DNA from: Streptomyces griseoaurantiacus
Lineage (GTDB): Bacteria > Actinomycetota > Actinomycetes > Streptomycetales > Streptomycetaceae
Assembly: GCA_014656015.1 (NCBI GenBank)
Contig: BNBP01000029.1
Coordinates: 17,370-81,369 of the forward strand
DNA: 64,000 bases
Reading direction: 5' to 3'
Of this stretch, positions 1 through 8,476 are shown piece after piece; the stretch's first letter is position 1; every line of letters starts with the position of its first letter. The notes under the pieces are model-generated. The model was not told the DNA's origin and did no database searches. It worked only from the letters and a program-made list of their open reading frames with translations. The translations under genes and the position numbers were made by a program.

Positions 1-24
1 ATTCTGTGTTGAGCGGCGCACACC

Positions 25-1029
25 GTGGATATGGTGCTGATGCAAGAGGACGTGCGAGAGGACGTCACAGGGGTGATTCGAGGCGGGGGCGACCGTCCCG
101 CCGCGAGGAACGGGGTGGTGTGCAGCGTGCCGACCGCGATAGCCGTCACCAGTCCCGGTCTGGCGCTTCCGCCGCTCGACCGGGGGACCCCGCCCGCGGT
201 CGTCCAGCCGGGTCCCACCCTCGAACAGTCCGTCCTCGCCCTGCACGCGCTCGTCGAGCAGCACGGCTACGTCATCGCCCTGCACCCCGCCGCCTCCGGC
301 GGCACCGCGCCCGACCCGGCCGTCCAGCGGCTGCGCACCGCGCGCTCGATGCTGGAGACCGACCGGGTCGCCCTGGTCCCCGTCGAGCTGCCCCCGCTCG
401 GACTCGCCCTGCTCGCCCAGCAGTTGCGCCAGCTCTCGGTCTGCGACCTCAGCCCCGGCGTGCTCGCCTGCGCCGCCCGCCTGCTCGCCCACTACGTCTA
501 CGCGGGCGCCCTGCTCGGTTCCGTCGCCCGCCTCGACCGGCTGCCCGTCACCCTCACCGCGCACGCCAAGTCCTGGGTGCCCGGCGCGCAGTTCGCCGTC
601 CTCGCCACCCCGCGCCCCCGGCTCGTCCGCGTGGGCCAGGAGGAGTTACCCGGCCCGGAGTTCGGCACCCGGCTGCTCGTCGCCGCCGGCCAGCCGCCCT
701 CCGACTGGGTGACCACCACGCTCGCCCCCTCCTGGCGCGTCCAGGGCGTGGCCACGGTGCCGCTGCCCGAACCCTCCGGCACCTGGTGGGGCACGACCCG
801 GCTCGCCGAGTTCGCCGCGGGCCTGCACGACGTCTCCGTGCTCTACCAGCTCGTCTCCTCCGTACGCCGTGAACTGTGCCGCTGGTGCGGCCTCGAACTC
901 ATCGGCGACCGCTGCGGGTTCTGCGCGGCGCCCCTCCTCGCGCCGCCCCCGCAGCCACCACCCCCCTCACTCGCCCCGGCCAGGGCACACGCCGGATCCG
1001 TCCGCGCCCTGCCACCCGGCATGACCTGA
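25..1029 (+). CDS. Conserved hypothetical protein with C-terminal zinc-ribbon-like motif, upstream of Tad locus
   Basis: I do not recognise a named family. The protein is about 334 residues and soluble, with no signal peptide or membrane segment. Near the C-terminus it has two CxxC pairs (CRWCG and CGFC, about residues 284-302) that could bind zinc, followed by a Pro-rich tail. It ends 97 bp before cpaB on the same strand, so it may be the first gene of the pilus operon. The start is uncertain. An in-frame stop at position 10 excludes anything earlier. GTG 25, ATG 40 and GTG 118 (preceded by GAGGAA) are all possible, and 118 has the better ribosome binding site. Confidence 0.6.
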   Translation: MDMVLMQEDVREDVTGVIRGGGDRPAARNGVVCSVPTAIAVTSPGLALPPLDRGTPPAVVQPGPTLEQSVLALHALVEQHGYVIALHPAASGGTAPDPAVQRLRTARSMLETDRVALVPVELPPLGLALLAQQLRQLSVCDLSPGVLACAARLLAHYVYAGALLGSVARLDRLPVTLTAHAKSWVPGAQFAVLATPRPRLVRVGQEELPGPEFGTRLLVAAGQPPSDWVTTTLAPSWRVQGVATVPLPEPSGTWWGTTRLAEFAAGLHDVSVLYQLVSSVRRELCRWCGLELIGDRCGFCAAPLLAPPPQPPPPSLAPARAHAGSVRALPPGMT

Positions 1030-1126
1030 CCCCGCCCCGGCCCCTTCGCAAGCCGGCTCCGCACCACCCCGCACGGCACACCCGCTCGACCCCGCTGTCC
1101 CCGCCCCGATCGAGGTTGCCCGAGTC

Positions 1127-1840
1127 ATGAACTCCCGCCAGCGCCGCGGCGTCATCCTGCTGGTCCTCTCGGCCCTGTGCGCCCTGGGCGCCTTCGCCGG
1201 AGTGCTGTCGGTGATCCGCGACGTGAACTCCAAGGTCGGCCCCGAGGTGACCGCGTACCGGCTCAGGAACGACATCGCCCCCTACAAGGAGCTCAGCGCC
1301 GACCAGTTCCAGCGCGTGTCCATGCCCGAGCGCTGGCTGCCGAGGACCGCCGTCACCGACCTCGCCCGGATCCGCGGCAAGATCGCCGTCACCCGGCTGG
1401 AGAAGGGCTCCCTGCTGCAGAGCGACATGATCGTCGCCCGGCCCGCGCTGGCGGCCGGGCAGCAGGAGATCGCCATCATGATCGACGCGGCCACCGGCGT
1501 CGCCGGCAAGATCGACCCCGGCTCCCGGGTCAACATCTACGCCACCTTCAAGGCCGAGAACGACAAGGGCAAGGACCAGTCCAAGGTCATCGTCGAGAAC
1601 GCCCGCGTCCTGGACGTCGGGAAGATCACCGCCCTGGACCCCGACCAGAGCAGCGACGAGCGGCGGCGCAGCGCCACCCAGGCCGTCCCCATCACCTTCG
1701 CGCTCGGCACCGCCGACGCCCAGCGCGTCGCCTACGCCGAGTCGTTCGCGGAGCACGTGCGGCTCGCCCTGGTCGCGGGCGGCTCCCGGCAGCAGGTCCC
1801 GCCCGGCGACCGCACGTACACCCTCGACGAGGACAAGTAG
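1127..1840 (+). CDS. cpaB: Flp pilus assembly protein CpaB/RcpC (SAF domain)
   Basis: This 237-residue protein has one N-terminal membrane segment (about residues 8-28, rich in L/A/G). A SAF domain follows (about 40-105, with the conserved LxKGxxL pattern seen as LEKGSLLQSDM), then the RcpC-type C-terminal domain with GSRVNIYATF. In Tad systems CpaB/RcpC is a periplasmic-side, envelope-anchored assembly component. ATG 1127 gives the correct length and membrane anchor. The stop lies 13 bp before the cpaE-like gene, with GGAGG between, so the two are probably co-transcribed. Confidence 0.88.
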   Translation: MNSRQRRGVILLVLSALCALGAFAGVLSVIRDVNSKVGPEVTAYRLRNDIAPYKELSADQFQRVSMPERWLPRTAVTDLARIRGKIAVTRLEKGSLLQSDMIVARPALAAGQQEIAIMIDAATGVAGKIDPGSRVNIYATFKAENDKGKDQSKVIVENARVLDVGKITALDPDQSSDERRRSATQAVPITFALGTADAQRVAYAESFAEHVRLALVAGGSRQQVPPGDRTYTLDEDK

Positions 1841-1853
1841 GAGGCCCGCGCGC

Positions 1854-3479
1854 ATGACCATCCGCATCCTCCCGGCCGTCGGCGACGCCGACGCGGCGCG
1901 CGCTCTGACCACCCTGCTCAGCCGGCTCGCCGACGCCGAACCCGCCCCGCCCGTCCCCGACTCCACCGCCCTCCTCGACACCCTCGCCCGGCTCGCCGCC
2001 GAATCGCTCGACGAACTGCCCGAGGTCGTCCTCGTGCACGAGCGGATCGGCCCCGTGCCCGCGCTCGACCTCATCCGCGACCTCGTGCTGCGCTTCCCGG
2101 CCGTCGGCGTCGTCCTCATCACCTCCGACCCCGGCGCCGCCGTCCTCACCGCCGCGATGGACTCCGGCGCCCGCGGCATCCTCGGCCTGCCGCTCGGCTA
2201 CGACGCGCTCGCCGAACGCGTCCAGGCCGCCGCCACCTGGTCCGCCGGGATGCGCCGCCACCTCGGCAGCAACACCCCCGAGCTGTACGCGGGGCCCGGC
2301 GGCACGCTGATCACGGTCACCGGCGCCAAGGGCGGCGTCGGCGCCACCGTCACCGCCGTGCAGCTCGCCCTCGCCGCCCGCGCCTCGGGCCGCACGGTCG
2401 CGCTGGCCGACCTCGACCTGCAGTCCGGGGACGTGGCCTCCTACCTCGACGTGCAGTTCCGCCGCTCGGTCGCCGACCTCGCCGCCATCACCGACATCAA
2501 CCCCCGGGTCCTGCAGGACGCCGTCTACGCGCACGACAGCGGGGTCTCGCTGCTGCTCGCGCCCGCCGAGGGGGAGCGCGGCGAGGAGGTCACCGACCGG
2601 GTCGCCCGCCAGGTGCTGGGCGCGCTGCGCTCCCGGCACGACGTGGTGATCGTGGACTGCGGCTCGCAGATGACCGCCGCGACCGCCGCCGCCGTCGAAC
2701 TCGCCGACCAGGCCCTGCTCCTGGTCACCCCCGACGTCGTCGCCGTGCGGGCCGCCAAGCGGATGGTGCGGATGTGGGACCGGCTGCAGATCCGCAAGGC
2801 CGAGGAGACCCTCACCGTCGTCAACCGGCACTCGCGCGGCACCGAGATCCAGCCCGGCATCGTGGAGCGCGTCACCGGCACCCGGGTCGCGCGCGCCACC
2901 GTGCCCGCCGCCTTCAAGGAACTGCAGTCCGTCGTGGACGCCGGGCGCCTCCAGGACCTCGACACCCGCTCCTCCGTCAAACGGGCGCTGTGGGGCCTGG
3001 CGGGCGAACTCGGCCTGGTGACCGCGGCCGAGGGCGGCGGCGGACGGCGCCGCCGGGCCTCCTCCGACCGGGGCGCCCTCTCCCTGCGCCGCCGCGCCTC
3101 CTCGGACCGGGGCGCGGTCACCCTCGAGTTCGCCGGCATGTTCCCGATCGTCCTCGTCGTCATGGCGATCCTGTGGGAGTGCGTGCTCTACGGCTACACG
3201 TACTCCCTGGCCGGGAACGCCGCAGACGAGGCCGCCCGCGCGGCCACCGCCGCCTACGCGGTGCGCGGCGACTACCCCGGCGCCTGCCAGGCGGCCGGCG
3301 CGCGGCACCTGCCGAACTCCTGGCAGGGCGCCGACATCGAGTGCACCCCGTCCGGCTCCCTGATGCGGGCCACCGTGCAGGCCGACGTGCCGCTGTTCTT
3401 CCCCGGCGTCGACCTCGGCTGGAGCGTCGAGGGCACGGCGGGCGCGGCGCTGGAGCGGCCGGAGGGGAGCGGCGGATGA
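1854..3479 (+). CDS. CpaE-like ATPase fused to a TadE pseudopilin domain
   Basis: This 541-residue protein joins two normally separate Tad components. Residues 1-130 look like a degenerate receiver/AAA leader. Residues 150-400 are a ParA/MinD-type ATPase with a deviant Walker A (GAKGGVGAT near 157) and VIVDCGSQMT as Walker B, as in CpaE localisation factors. After a Gly/Arg-rich linker, residues from about 415 form a TadE domain: a class III signal-like motif (DRG then AVTLEF, Glu at +5), one membrane helix and a short extracytoplasmic domain. The linker carries an imperfect 39-bp tandem duplication at 3048-3125. The stop overlaps the next start (ATGA). The fusion appears intact, with no stop or frameshift at the junction, but in-frame GTG codons before the TadE part could also allow separate translation. 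Confidence 0.85.
   Translation: MTIRILPAVGDADAARALTTLLSRLADAEPAPPVPDSTALLDTLARLAAESLDELPEVVLVHERIGPVPALDLIRDLVLRFPAVGVVLITSDPGAAVLTAAMDSGARGILGLPLGYDALAERVQAAATWSAGMRRHLGSNTPELYAGPGGTLITVTGAKGGVGATVTAVQLALAARASGRTVALADLDLQSGDVASYLDVQFRRSVADLAAITDINPRVLQDAVYAHDSGVSLLLAPAEGERGEEVTDRVARQVLGALRSRHDVVIVDCGSQMTAATAAAVELADQALLLVTPDVVAVRAAKRMVRMWDRLQIRKAEETLTVVNRHSRGTEIQPGIVERVTGTRVARATVPAAFKELQSVVDAGRLQDLDTRSSVKRALWGLAGELGLVTAAEGGGGRRRRASSDRGALSLRRRASSDRGAVTLEFAGMFPIVLVVMAILWECVLYGYTYSLAGNAADEAARAATAAYAVRGDYPGACQAAGARHLPNSWQGADIECTPSGSLMRATVQADVPLFFPGVDLGWSVEGTAGAALERPEGSGG
3048..3125 (+). repeat. Tandem 39-bp duplication inside the CpaE-TadE linker
   Basis: Two adjacent 39-bp units encode RRRASSDRGALSL and RRRASSDRGAVTL. 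Only the second unit leads into the TadE helix with the +5 Glu, so the first is a decoy copy of the pseudopilin processing site. It keeps the reading frame. Confidence 0.85.
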
Positions 3480-3871
3480 CCACCCGCGCGTCGAGGGCGC
3501 ACCCCGCACCGCGGGCGGTCCGCCACGGCCGCCACCGCGACGACCGGGGAGTCTCCATGATCGAGTTCGCCGGCTACCTCCCCGTCCTCCTCGTCATCGG
3601 CCTGGCCGCCATCCAGCTCGGCCTGATCGGCTACGGCGTCAACCAGGCGGGCACCGCCGCCCGCGCCGCCGCCCGCGTCGCCTCCCAGCAGGGCGGCGAC
3701 GGCACCGGCGCCGGCATCGCCGCCGCCAGCGGCTGGCTCGACCCCGACCCCTCCGTACAGCGCGGCGCCGACACCACCACCGCCTCCGTCACCGTGCACG
3801 TCCCCGCCGTCGTCCCGCTCTTCGACGACTTCGACATCACCCGCACCGCCACCATGCCCACCGACGACTGA
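3476..3871 (+). CDS. TadE-like pseudopilin
   Basis: A 131-residue protein with a basic N-terminal leader, a pseudopilin-type site (DDRG then VSMIEF, Glu at +5), one hydrophobic helix (about residues 30-55) and a small extracytoplasmic domain. TadE-family minor pilins initiate or prime Flp pilus assembly. ATG 3476 overlaps the stop of the CpaE-TadE gene by ATGA and is preceded by GGAGGGG, which fixes the start. Together with the fused TadE domain this gives two TadE modules in tandem, in place of the usual TadE/TadF pair. Confidence 0.85.
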   Translation: MTTRASRAHPAPRAVRHGRHRDDRGVSMIEFAGYLPVLLVIGLAAIQLGLIGYGVNQAGTAARAAARVASQQGGDGTGAGIAAASGWLDPDPSVQRGADTTTASVTVHVPAVVPLFDDFDITRTATMPTDD

Positions 3872-3918
3872 GCCCGCCCCACCCGGACCGGGTCCGTTCA
3901 CCGACGAGGAGCTGACAC

Positions 3919-5259
3919 ATGAGCCTCCGCTCCCGCCTCGCCACCCCGGACGACGGCAGGACCGCCCGCGAGGACGGCCACCTCGTCGCCGTCTACCGCG
4001 CCAAGCTCCTCGAGGAGATCGACCTCGCGGAGATGTCCGGCCTCGCCGCCACCGAACGCCGCACCCGCCTCGAACGCGTCCTCGGCCACCTCATCAGCCG
4101 CGAAGGCCCGGTCCTCTCCTCCGCGGAACGCTCCCAGCTCATCCGCCGCGTCGTCGACGAGGCACTCGGCCTCGGCGTCCTCGAACCGCTCCTCGCCGAC
4201 GCCTCCATCACCGAGATCATGGTCAACGGCCCCGACTCGATCTTCGTCGAGCGGGCCGGCCGCGTCGAACAGCTCCCACTGCGCTTCGCCTCCACCGAGC
4301 AGCTCATGCAGACGATCGAACGCATCGTCTCCACCGTCAACCGCCGCGTCGACGAGTCCACACCCATGGTCGACGCCCGCCTGCCCACCGGCGAACGCGT
4401 CAACGTCGTCATCCCACCGCTCTCCCTCACCGGCCCCACCCTCACCATCCGCCGCTTCCCCCGCGCCTACACGCTCCAGGAGCTGATCGGCCTCGGCTCG
4501 CTCGACGAGCAGATGCTGATGCTGCTCGCCGCGTTCGTCCGCGCCCGCTTCAACGTCATCGTCAGCGGCGGCACCGGCACCGGGAAGACCACCCTGCTCA
4601 ACGCGCTCTCCGAGCTGATCCCCGACCGCGAGCGCATCATCACCATCGAGGACTCCGCCGAACTCCAGCTCCAGCAGGAGCACGTGATCCGCCTGGAGTC
4701 CCGCCCGCCCAACGTCGAGGGCAAGGGCCGCATCACCATCCGCGACCTCGTCCGCAACTCGCTGCGCATGCGCCCCGACCGGATCATCGTCGGCGAGGTC
4801 CGCGGCGGCGAGACCCTCGACATGCTCCAGGCGATGTCCACCGGCCACGACGGCTCACTCGCCACCGTCCACGCCAACTCCGCCGAGGACGCGCTGATGC
4901 GGCTGCAGACCCTCGGCTCCATGTCCGAGGTGATGATCCCCTTCGAGGCCCTCAAGGACCAGATCAACTCCGCCGTCGACGTCGTCGTGCAGCTCGCCCG
5001 GCACGCCGACGGCTCCCGCAAGATCGTCGAGATCGCCCTCGTCGTCAGCCACGGCCGCGAACAGTTCCGCATCGCCACGGTCTCCCGCTTCGCCGCCGAC
5101 CCCCTCACCGGCGACCGCGTCGTCCGCGGCCGCTACGAACACCTGCCGCTGCCCCGCCGGGTCGTGGAGAAGCTCTACGTCGCGGGCGAACCCCTGCCCC
5201 CCGCCTACGGGGTCGCGGACGCGCTCGACGTGCGGAACATCAGGCAGGCCCTCGGATGA
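3919..5259 (+). CDS. tadA: Flp pilus assembly secretion ATPase TadA/CpaF
   Basis: This 446-residue cytoplasmic secretion ATPase of the GspE/VirB11 superfamily powers pilin polymerisation. It has the N-terminal CpaF domain (about 30-150, with ITEIMVNGPD), Walker A GGTGTGKTT near residue 217, an Asp box (ITIEDSAELQL), Walker B (RIIVGEVRGGE near 290) and a His box (GHDGSLATVHANS). ATG 3919 is preceded by GAGGAG at good spacing. Length and motif order match functional family members. It lies between tadE and tadB, the usual order. Confidence 0.95.
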   Translation: MSLRSRLATPDDGRTAREDGHLVAVYRAKLLEEIDLAEMSGLAATERRTRLERVLGHLISREGPVLSSAERSQLIRRVVDEALGLGVLEPLLADASITEIMVNGPDSIFVERAGRVEQLPLRFASTEQLMQTIERIVSTVNRRVDESTPMVDARLPTGERVNVVIPPLSLTGPTLTIRRFPRAYTLQELIGLGSLDEQMLMLLAAFVRARFNVIVSGGTGTGKTTLLNALSELIPDRERIITIEDSAELQLQQEHVIRLESRPPNVEGKGRITIRDLVRNSLRMRPDRIIVGEVRGGETLDMLQAMSTGHDGSLATVHANSAEDALMRLQTLGSMSEVMIPFEALKDQINSAVDVVVQLARHADGSRKIVEIALVVSHGREQFRIATVSRFAADPLTGDRVVRGRYEHLPLPRRVVEKLYVAGEPLPPAYGVADALDVRNIRQALG

Positions 5260-5294
5260 CCCCCCGCCCCGTCCCCGTCCCGGAGGTGCCGGCC

Positions 5295-5342
5295 ATGACC
5301 GCGACCGCCGCCCCGTCGGCCTCCCGGAGGTGCCGGCCATGA
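5295..5342 (+). other. Possible 15-codon leader ORF overlapping the tadB start
   Basis: ATG 5295 is preceded by GGAGG and opens a 15-codon frame whose TGA (5340-5342) overlaps the tadB ATG (5339) as ATGA. The ribosome binding site and start (CCCGGAGGTGCCGGCCATGA) are repeated exactly 44 bp apart, at 5279-5298 and 5323-5342. It may be a translation-coupling minigene or just a small duplication of the tadB initiation region. Confidence 0.3.
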
Positions 5343-6286
5343 ACAACCAGGCGCTCCTCGCGCTGGGCGCCACCGTCCTCGGCGGCACCCTCGCCGTCGC
5401 CGGCGTCCACGCCTACGCCTCCGGGCGCGCCCAGCGCCGCGCCCTGGAGGACCGGCTCGCCGGATTCGGCGGCGGCCCGCCGCGCTCCGGCTCCGGCCGC
5501 GCCCGGCACTTCACCGGCGTCGACCGGCGGGTCCGCCGCACCCGCCTGGGCCGCGCCGTCCATCTGCGGCTCACCACCACCGGCCTCGACCTCACGGCCG
5601 GCGAGTTCCTCACCTACGTGACCTTCCTCGTCCTCGCCCTCTGGCTGCTCGCGGCCGCCACCCTCGCCCCCTTCTTCGGCCCCCTCGCCGCCCTCGTCGG
5701 TGTGTGGAGCGCGGTCGTCTTCCTCAACTGGCAGCGCCAGAAACGCATCGAAGCCTTCATCAACCAGCTCCCCGACGTCGCCCGCCTCCTCGCCAACGCC
5801 ACCGCCGCCGGACTCGCCCTGCGCACCGCGCTCGCCATGGCCGCCGAGGAACTGGAGGCCCCCGCCGGCGAGGAACTGGCCCGTGTCGCCGACCAGCTCA
5901 GCCTGGGCCGCACCGTCGACGACGCCCTCGGCGAACTCGCCGAACGGCTGCCCTCCCGCGAGCTGATCGTCCTCGTCACCACCCTCGTGCTGTCCAACAA
6001 GGCGGGCGGCTCCGTCGTCAGCTCGCTGCGCAACCTCACCCAGACCCTGGAGGACCGCAAAGAGACCCGCCGCGAGGTGCGCACCATGCTCTCCGAGGTC
6101 AACGCCACCGCCTTCACCGTCCCCATGCTGGGCCTCGGCTCCCTCGTCCTGGTGAACTCCTCGAACGAGGGCGCCCTGGAACGCGTCACCGGCTCCCCGC
6201 TCGGCCAGGCCCTGGTGCTGATCTCCCTCGCCCTCTACACCGTCGGCTTCCTCGTCATCCGCCGCCTCGGCCGGATCGAAGTCTGA
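5339..6286 (+). CDS. tadB: Flp pilus inner membrane protein TadB
   Basis: This 315-residue type II secretion F-like membrane protein has N-terminal membrane segments (about 5-20 and 85-130), a cytoplasmic T2SSF domain (about 145-265, with AAGLALRTALAMAAEEL) and a C-terminal helix pair (about 265-305). TadB and TadC form the inner membrane platform on which the TadA ATPase works. ATG 5339 has GGAGG 8 bp upstream. The reading frame could open at GTG 5330, but the ribosome binding site favours the ATG. tadC follows after 20 bp. Confidence 0.92.
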   Translation: MNNQALLALGATVLGGTLAVAGVHAYASGRAQRRALEDRLAGFGGGPPRSGSGRARHFTGVDRRVRRTRLGRAVHLRLTTTGLDLTAGEFLTYVTFLVLALWLLAAATLAPFFGPLAALVGVWSAVVFLNWQRQKRIEAFINQLPDVARLLANATAAGLALRTALAMAAEELEAPAGEELARVADQLSLGRTVDDALGELAERLPSRELIVLVTTLVLSNKAGGSVVSSLRNLTQTLEDRKETRREVRTMLSEVNATAFTVPMLGLGSLVLVNSSNEGALERVTGSPLGQALVLISLALYTVGFLVIRRLGRIEV

Positions 6287-6306
6287 GGGAAGGGACCGAA
6301 CAGGCC

Positions 6307-7197
6307 ATGCTGCCCCTGCTCCTCGCACTCCTGACGGCCGCCTCCGTCGCCGGGGTCCTGCTCGGCATCCGCATGATCCGCGCGGAGGCCAAGCTCCCCA
6401 CCGACCTCGCCCTCGCCCTGGAGATCGGCGCCACCCGCGTCTCCACGGCCGGCTCCACCGTCGACCGCCTCGGCATGCGGTTCGCCCCCCTCGTCCTGCG
6501 CCTCATGGGACCCCGCCGCACCGACGCCAAACGCCGCCGCATCGACATGGCCGGCAACCCCGGCGGCCTCACCCTCGACCGCTACGCCGCCCGCCGCGCC
6601 GTCTACGGCTTCTTCGGCGCGTTCATGGCCCTCGTCTTCCTCACCACGGGACACTGGCTGATCGCGCTCGCCACCCTCGCCTTCGGGCTGCTCGCCGCCG
6701 ACGCACTCATCTGGCAGGCCATCCGCGACCGCAAGGACGTCATCGACCGCACCCTGCCCGACTTCCTCGACGTCCTCGCCGTCGTCGTCTCCGCCGGCCT
6801 CGGCTTCCGGCAGGCACTGGACCGCGTCGCCGAACGGTACGAGGGCCCCTGGGCCGACGAACTGCGCATCACCCTGCGCCAGATGGACATGGGCGTCAGC
6901 CGCCGCCAGGCCTTCGACGAACTGCGCCGCCGGAACACCTCCGAACAGGTCGCCCAGTTCGTCTCGGCGCTCCAGCAGGGCGAGGAACTCGGCTCGCCCA
7001 TCGCCGACACGCTCATCCAGCTCGCCACCGACATGCGCCGCACCGACGCGCAGAACGCCCGCCGCCGCGCCGCCAAGACCATCCCCAAGGCCACCATGGT
7101 CACCCTGGTCTTCATGCTCCCGGCCACGATGATCCTCATCGCCACCGGCATGTTCCTCGGCTCCGGCACGAACTTCGGCTCGATCCTGGGGCGCTGA
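6307..7197 (+). CDS. tadC: Flp pilus inner membrane protein TadC
   Basis: A 296-residue T2SSF-family membrane protein. It has a hydrophobic N-terminal helix (3-20), two helices around residues 100-140, a cytoplasmic T2SSF domain (about 150-270, with LPDFLDVLAVVVSAGLGFRQAL) and a C-terminal helix (VTLVFMLPATMILIATGMFL). It pairs with TadB in the pilus platform. ATG 6307 follows GAGGGAAGGGA. Its stop overlaps or abuts the sensor kinase start (TGAGATG), which ties the two-component genes to the pilus operon. Confidence 0.92.
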   Translation: MLPLLLALLTAASVAGVLLGIRMIRAEAKLPTDLALALEIGATRVSTAGSTVDRLGMRFAPLVLRLMGPRRTDAKRRRIDMAGNPGGLTLDRYAARRAVYGFFGAFMALVFLTTGHWLIALATLAFGLLAADALIWQAIRDRKDVIDRTLPDFLDVLAVVVSAGLGFRQALDRVAERYEGPWADELRITLRQMDMGVSRRQAFDELRRRNTSEQVAQFVSALQQGEELGSPIADTLIQLATDMRRTDAQNARRRAAKTIPKATMVTLVFMLPATMILIATGMFLGSGTNFGSILGR

Positions 7198-7198
7198 G

Positions 7199-8476
7199 AT
7201 GACCATGCCGCACACCCGGGGCTACCTGGAGGACGACGCCCCCGCCCCGCCCACCCTCCGCCTCCAGCTCGGCGCCCTGCAGACCCTGTGCCGCCAGACC
7301 TTCGCGGTGCGCCTGGCCGCCCTGCTCGTCGGCACCCCCTTCGCCCTCGCGAACACCGGCACCGGCGCCCCCCGCTACGCGGCGCTCGCCGCCGCCGTCC
7401 TCGGCATCACCGCCTCCTACGCCATGCTCCGCGACTGGCACCGCTTCGGCCCCCGCGTCCTGGCCCACCCCGGCCTCATGGCCCTGGACCTCCTCTTCGT
7501 GGCGACCCTCCTGTTCGCCGCCTCCCCGGCCTCCCCCCTCGCCTACGCCACCGTCTGCACCCCCCTGCTCTCCGGCCTCCTCTACGGCTGGCGCGGCACC
7601 GGCGTCCTCACCGGCCTCCAGCTCGTCGTCCTCGTCACGGTCTTCCGCGCCTGGTCCCACCACCCGGGCGCGGGCGCCAACACCGCGCTCCTCGCCGGGT
7701 TCTGCGTCGCCGCGGGCATCATCGGCGTGACCCTGCGCAACCTGGTCTTCCGCTTCGGCGCGGCGGGGCAGGCCCTCGCCGAGGTCAACGCACGGCTCGC
7801 CGTCGCCGAGGCCCTCGCCGCCGAACGCGCTCGGCTGGCCCGCGAGATGCACGACTCGGTGGCCAAGACCCTGCACGGCCTCGCCCTGACGGCGGAGGCC
7901 CTGGCCGCCTCCGCCGACCACGCCGACCCCGGCACCCTCAAGCGGCAGGCCGTCACCGTCGCGGCCGCCGCCCGCCGCGCCGCCACCGAGTCCCGCCACG
8001 TCCTGACCCACCTGCGCACCCGCACGGACACCCGGGCACCGGCCGACCTGGCCGAGGAACTGCGCGCCCACGCGGCCGACTTCACCGCGCGCACGGACAT
8101 CCCGACCACGCTCGACCTCGGCGCCCACCCGGACCTCCCCCCGGACACCGTCCACCACCTCCTGGCGATCACCTCGGAGGCACTGGAGAACGTCCGCCGC
8201 CACGCCCGGGCCGGCCATGTGCGGCTCACCCTCGCGACGGCACCGCCCGACGCCCTCGTCCTGCGCGTCGAGGACGACGGCACGGGCCTCCCGCAGCCGG
8301 TGCCGCAGCTCGCCGACCTGACGCGATCCGGCCACTTCGGACTGCTCGGCATGGCCGAGCGCGCCCGGTCCCTCGGCGGGGACCTCAGCCTCACCGGCGG
8401 CCCCCTGGGCGGCACGGTCGTCGAGGTCCGCGCCCCCGCGCTCCCCGCTCCCCACAAGGAGGTGGCACATGTCTGA
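7199..8476 (+). CDS. NarL-type sensor histidine kinase of the Tad locus
   Basis: A 425-residue kinase. An N-terminal membrane domain has about five or six hydrophobic segments within residues 30-190. It is followed by a HisKA_3 dimerisation domain with the phospho-accepting His at 218 (REMHDSVAKTLHG) and an HATPase_c domain (N box EALENVRRHA, G box VEDDGTGL). The membrane sensor has no obvious extracytoplasmic domain, so the signal is probably within the membrane. ATG 7199 lies 2 bp after tadC. The last codons overlap the response regulator by 8 bp, so the pair is translationally coupled and presumably controls the pilus genes. Confidence 0.9.
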   Translation: MTMPHTRGYLEDDAPAPPTLRLQLGALQTLCRQTFAVRLAALLVGTPFALANTGTGAPRYAALAAAVLGITASYAMLRDWHRFGPRVLAHPGLMALDLLFVATLLFAASPASPLAYATVCTPLLSGLLYGWRGTGVLTGLQLVVLVTVFRAWSHHPGAGANTALLAGFCVAAGIIGVTLRNLVFRFGAAGQALAEVNARLAVAEALAAERARLAREMHDSVAKTLHGLALTAEALAASADHADPGTLKRQAVTVAAAARRAATESRHVLTHLRTRTDTRAPADLAEELRAHAADFTARTDIPTTLDLGAHPDLPPDTVHHLLAITSEALENVRRHARAGHVRLTLATAPPDALVLRVEDDGTGLPQPVPQLADLTRSGHFGLLGMAERARSLGGDLSLTGGPLGGTVVEVRAPALPAPHKEVAHV

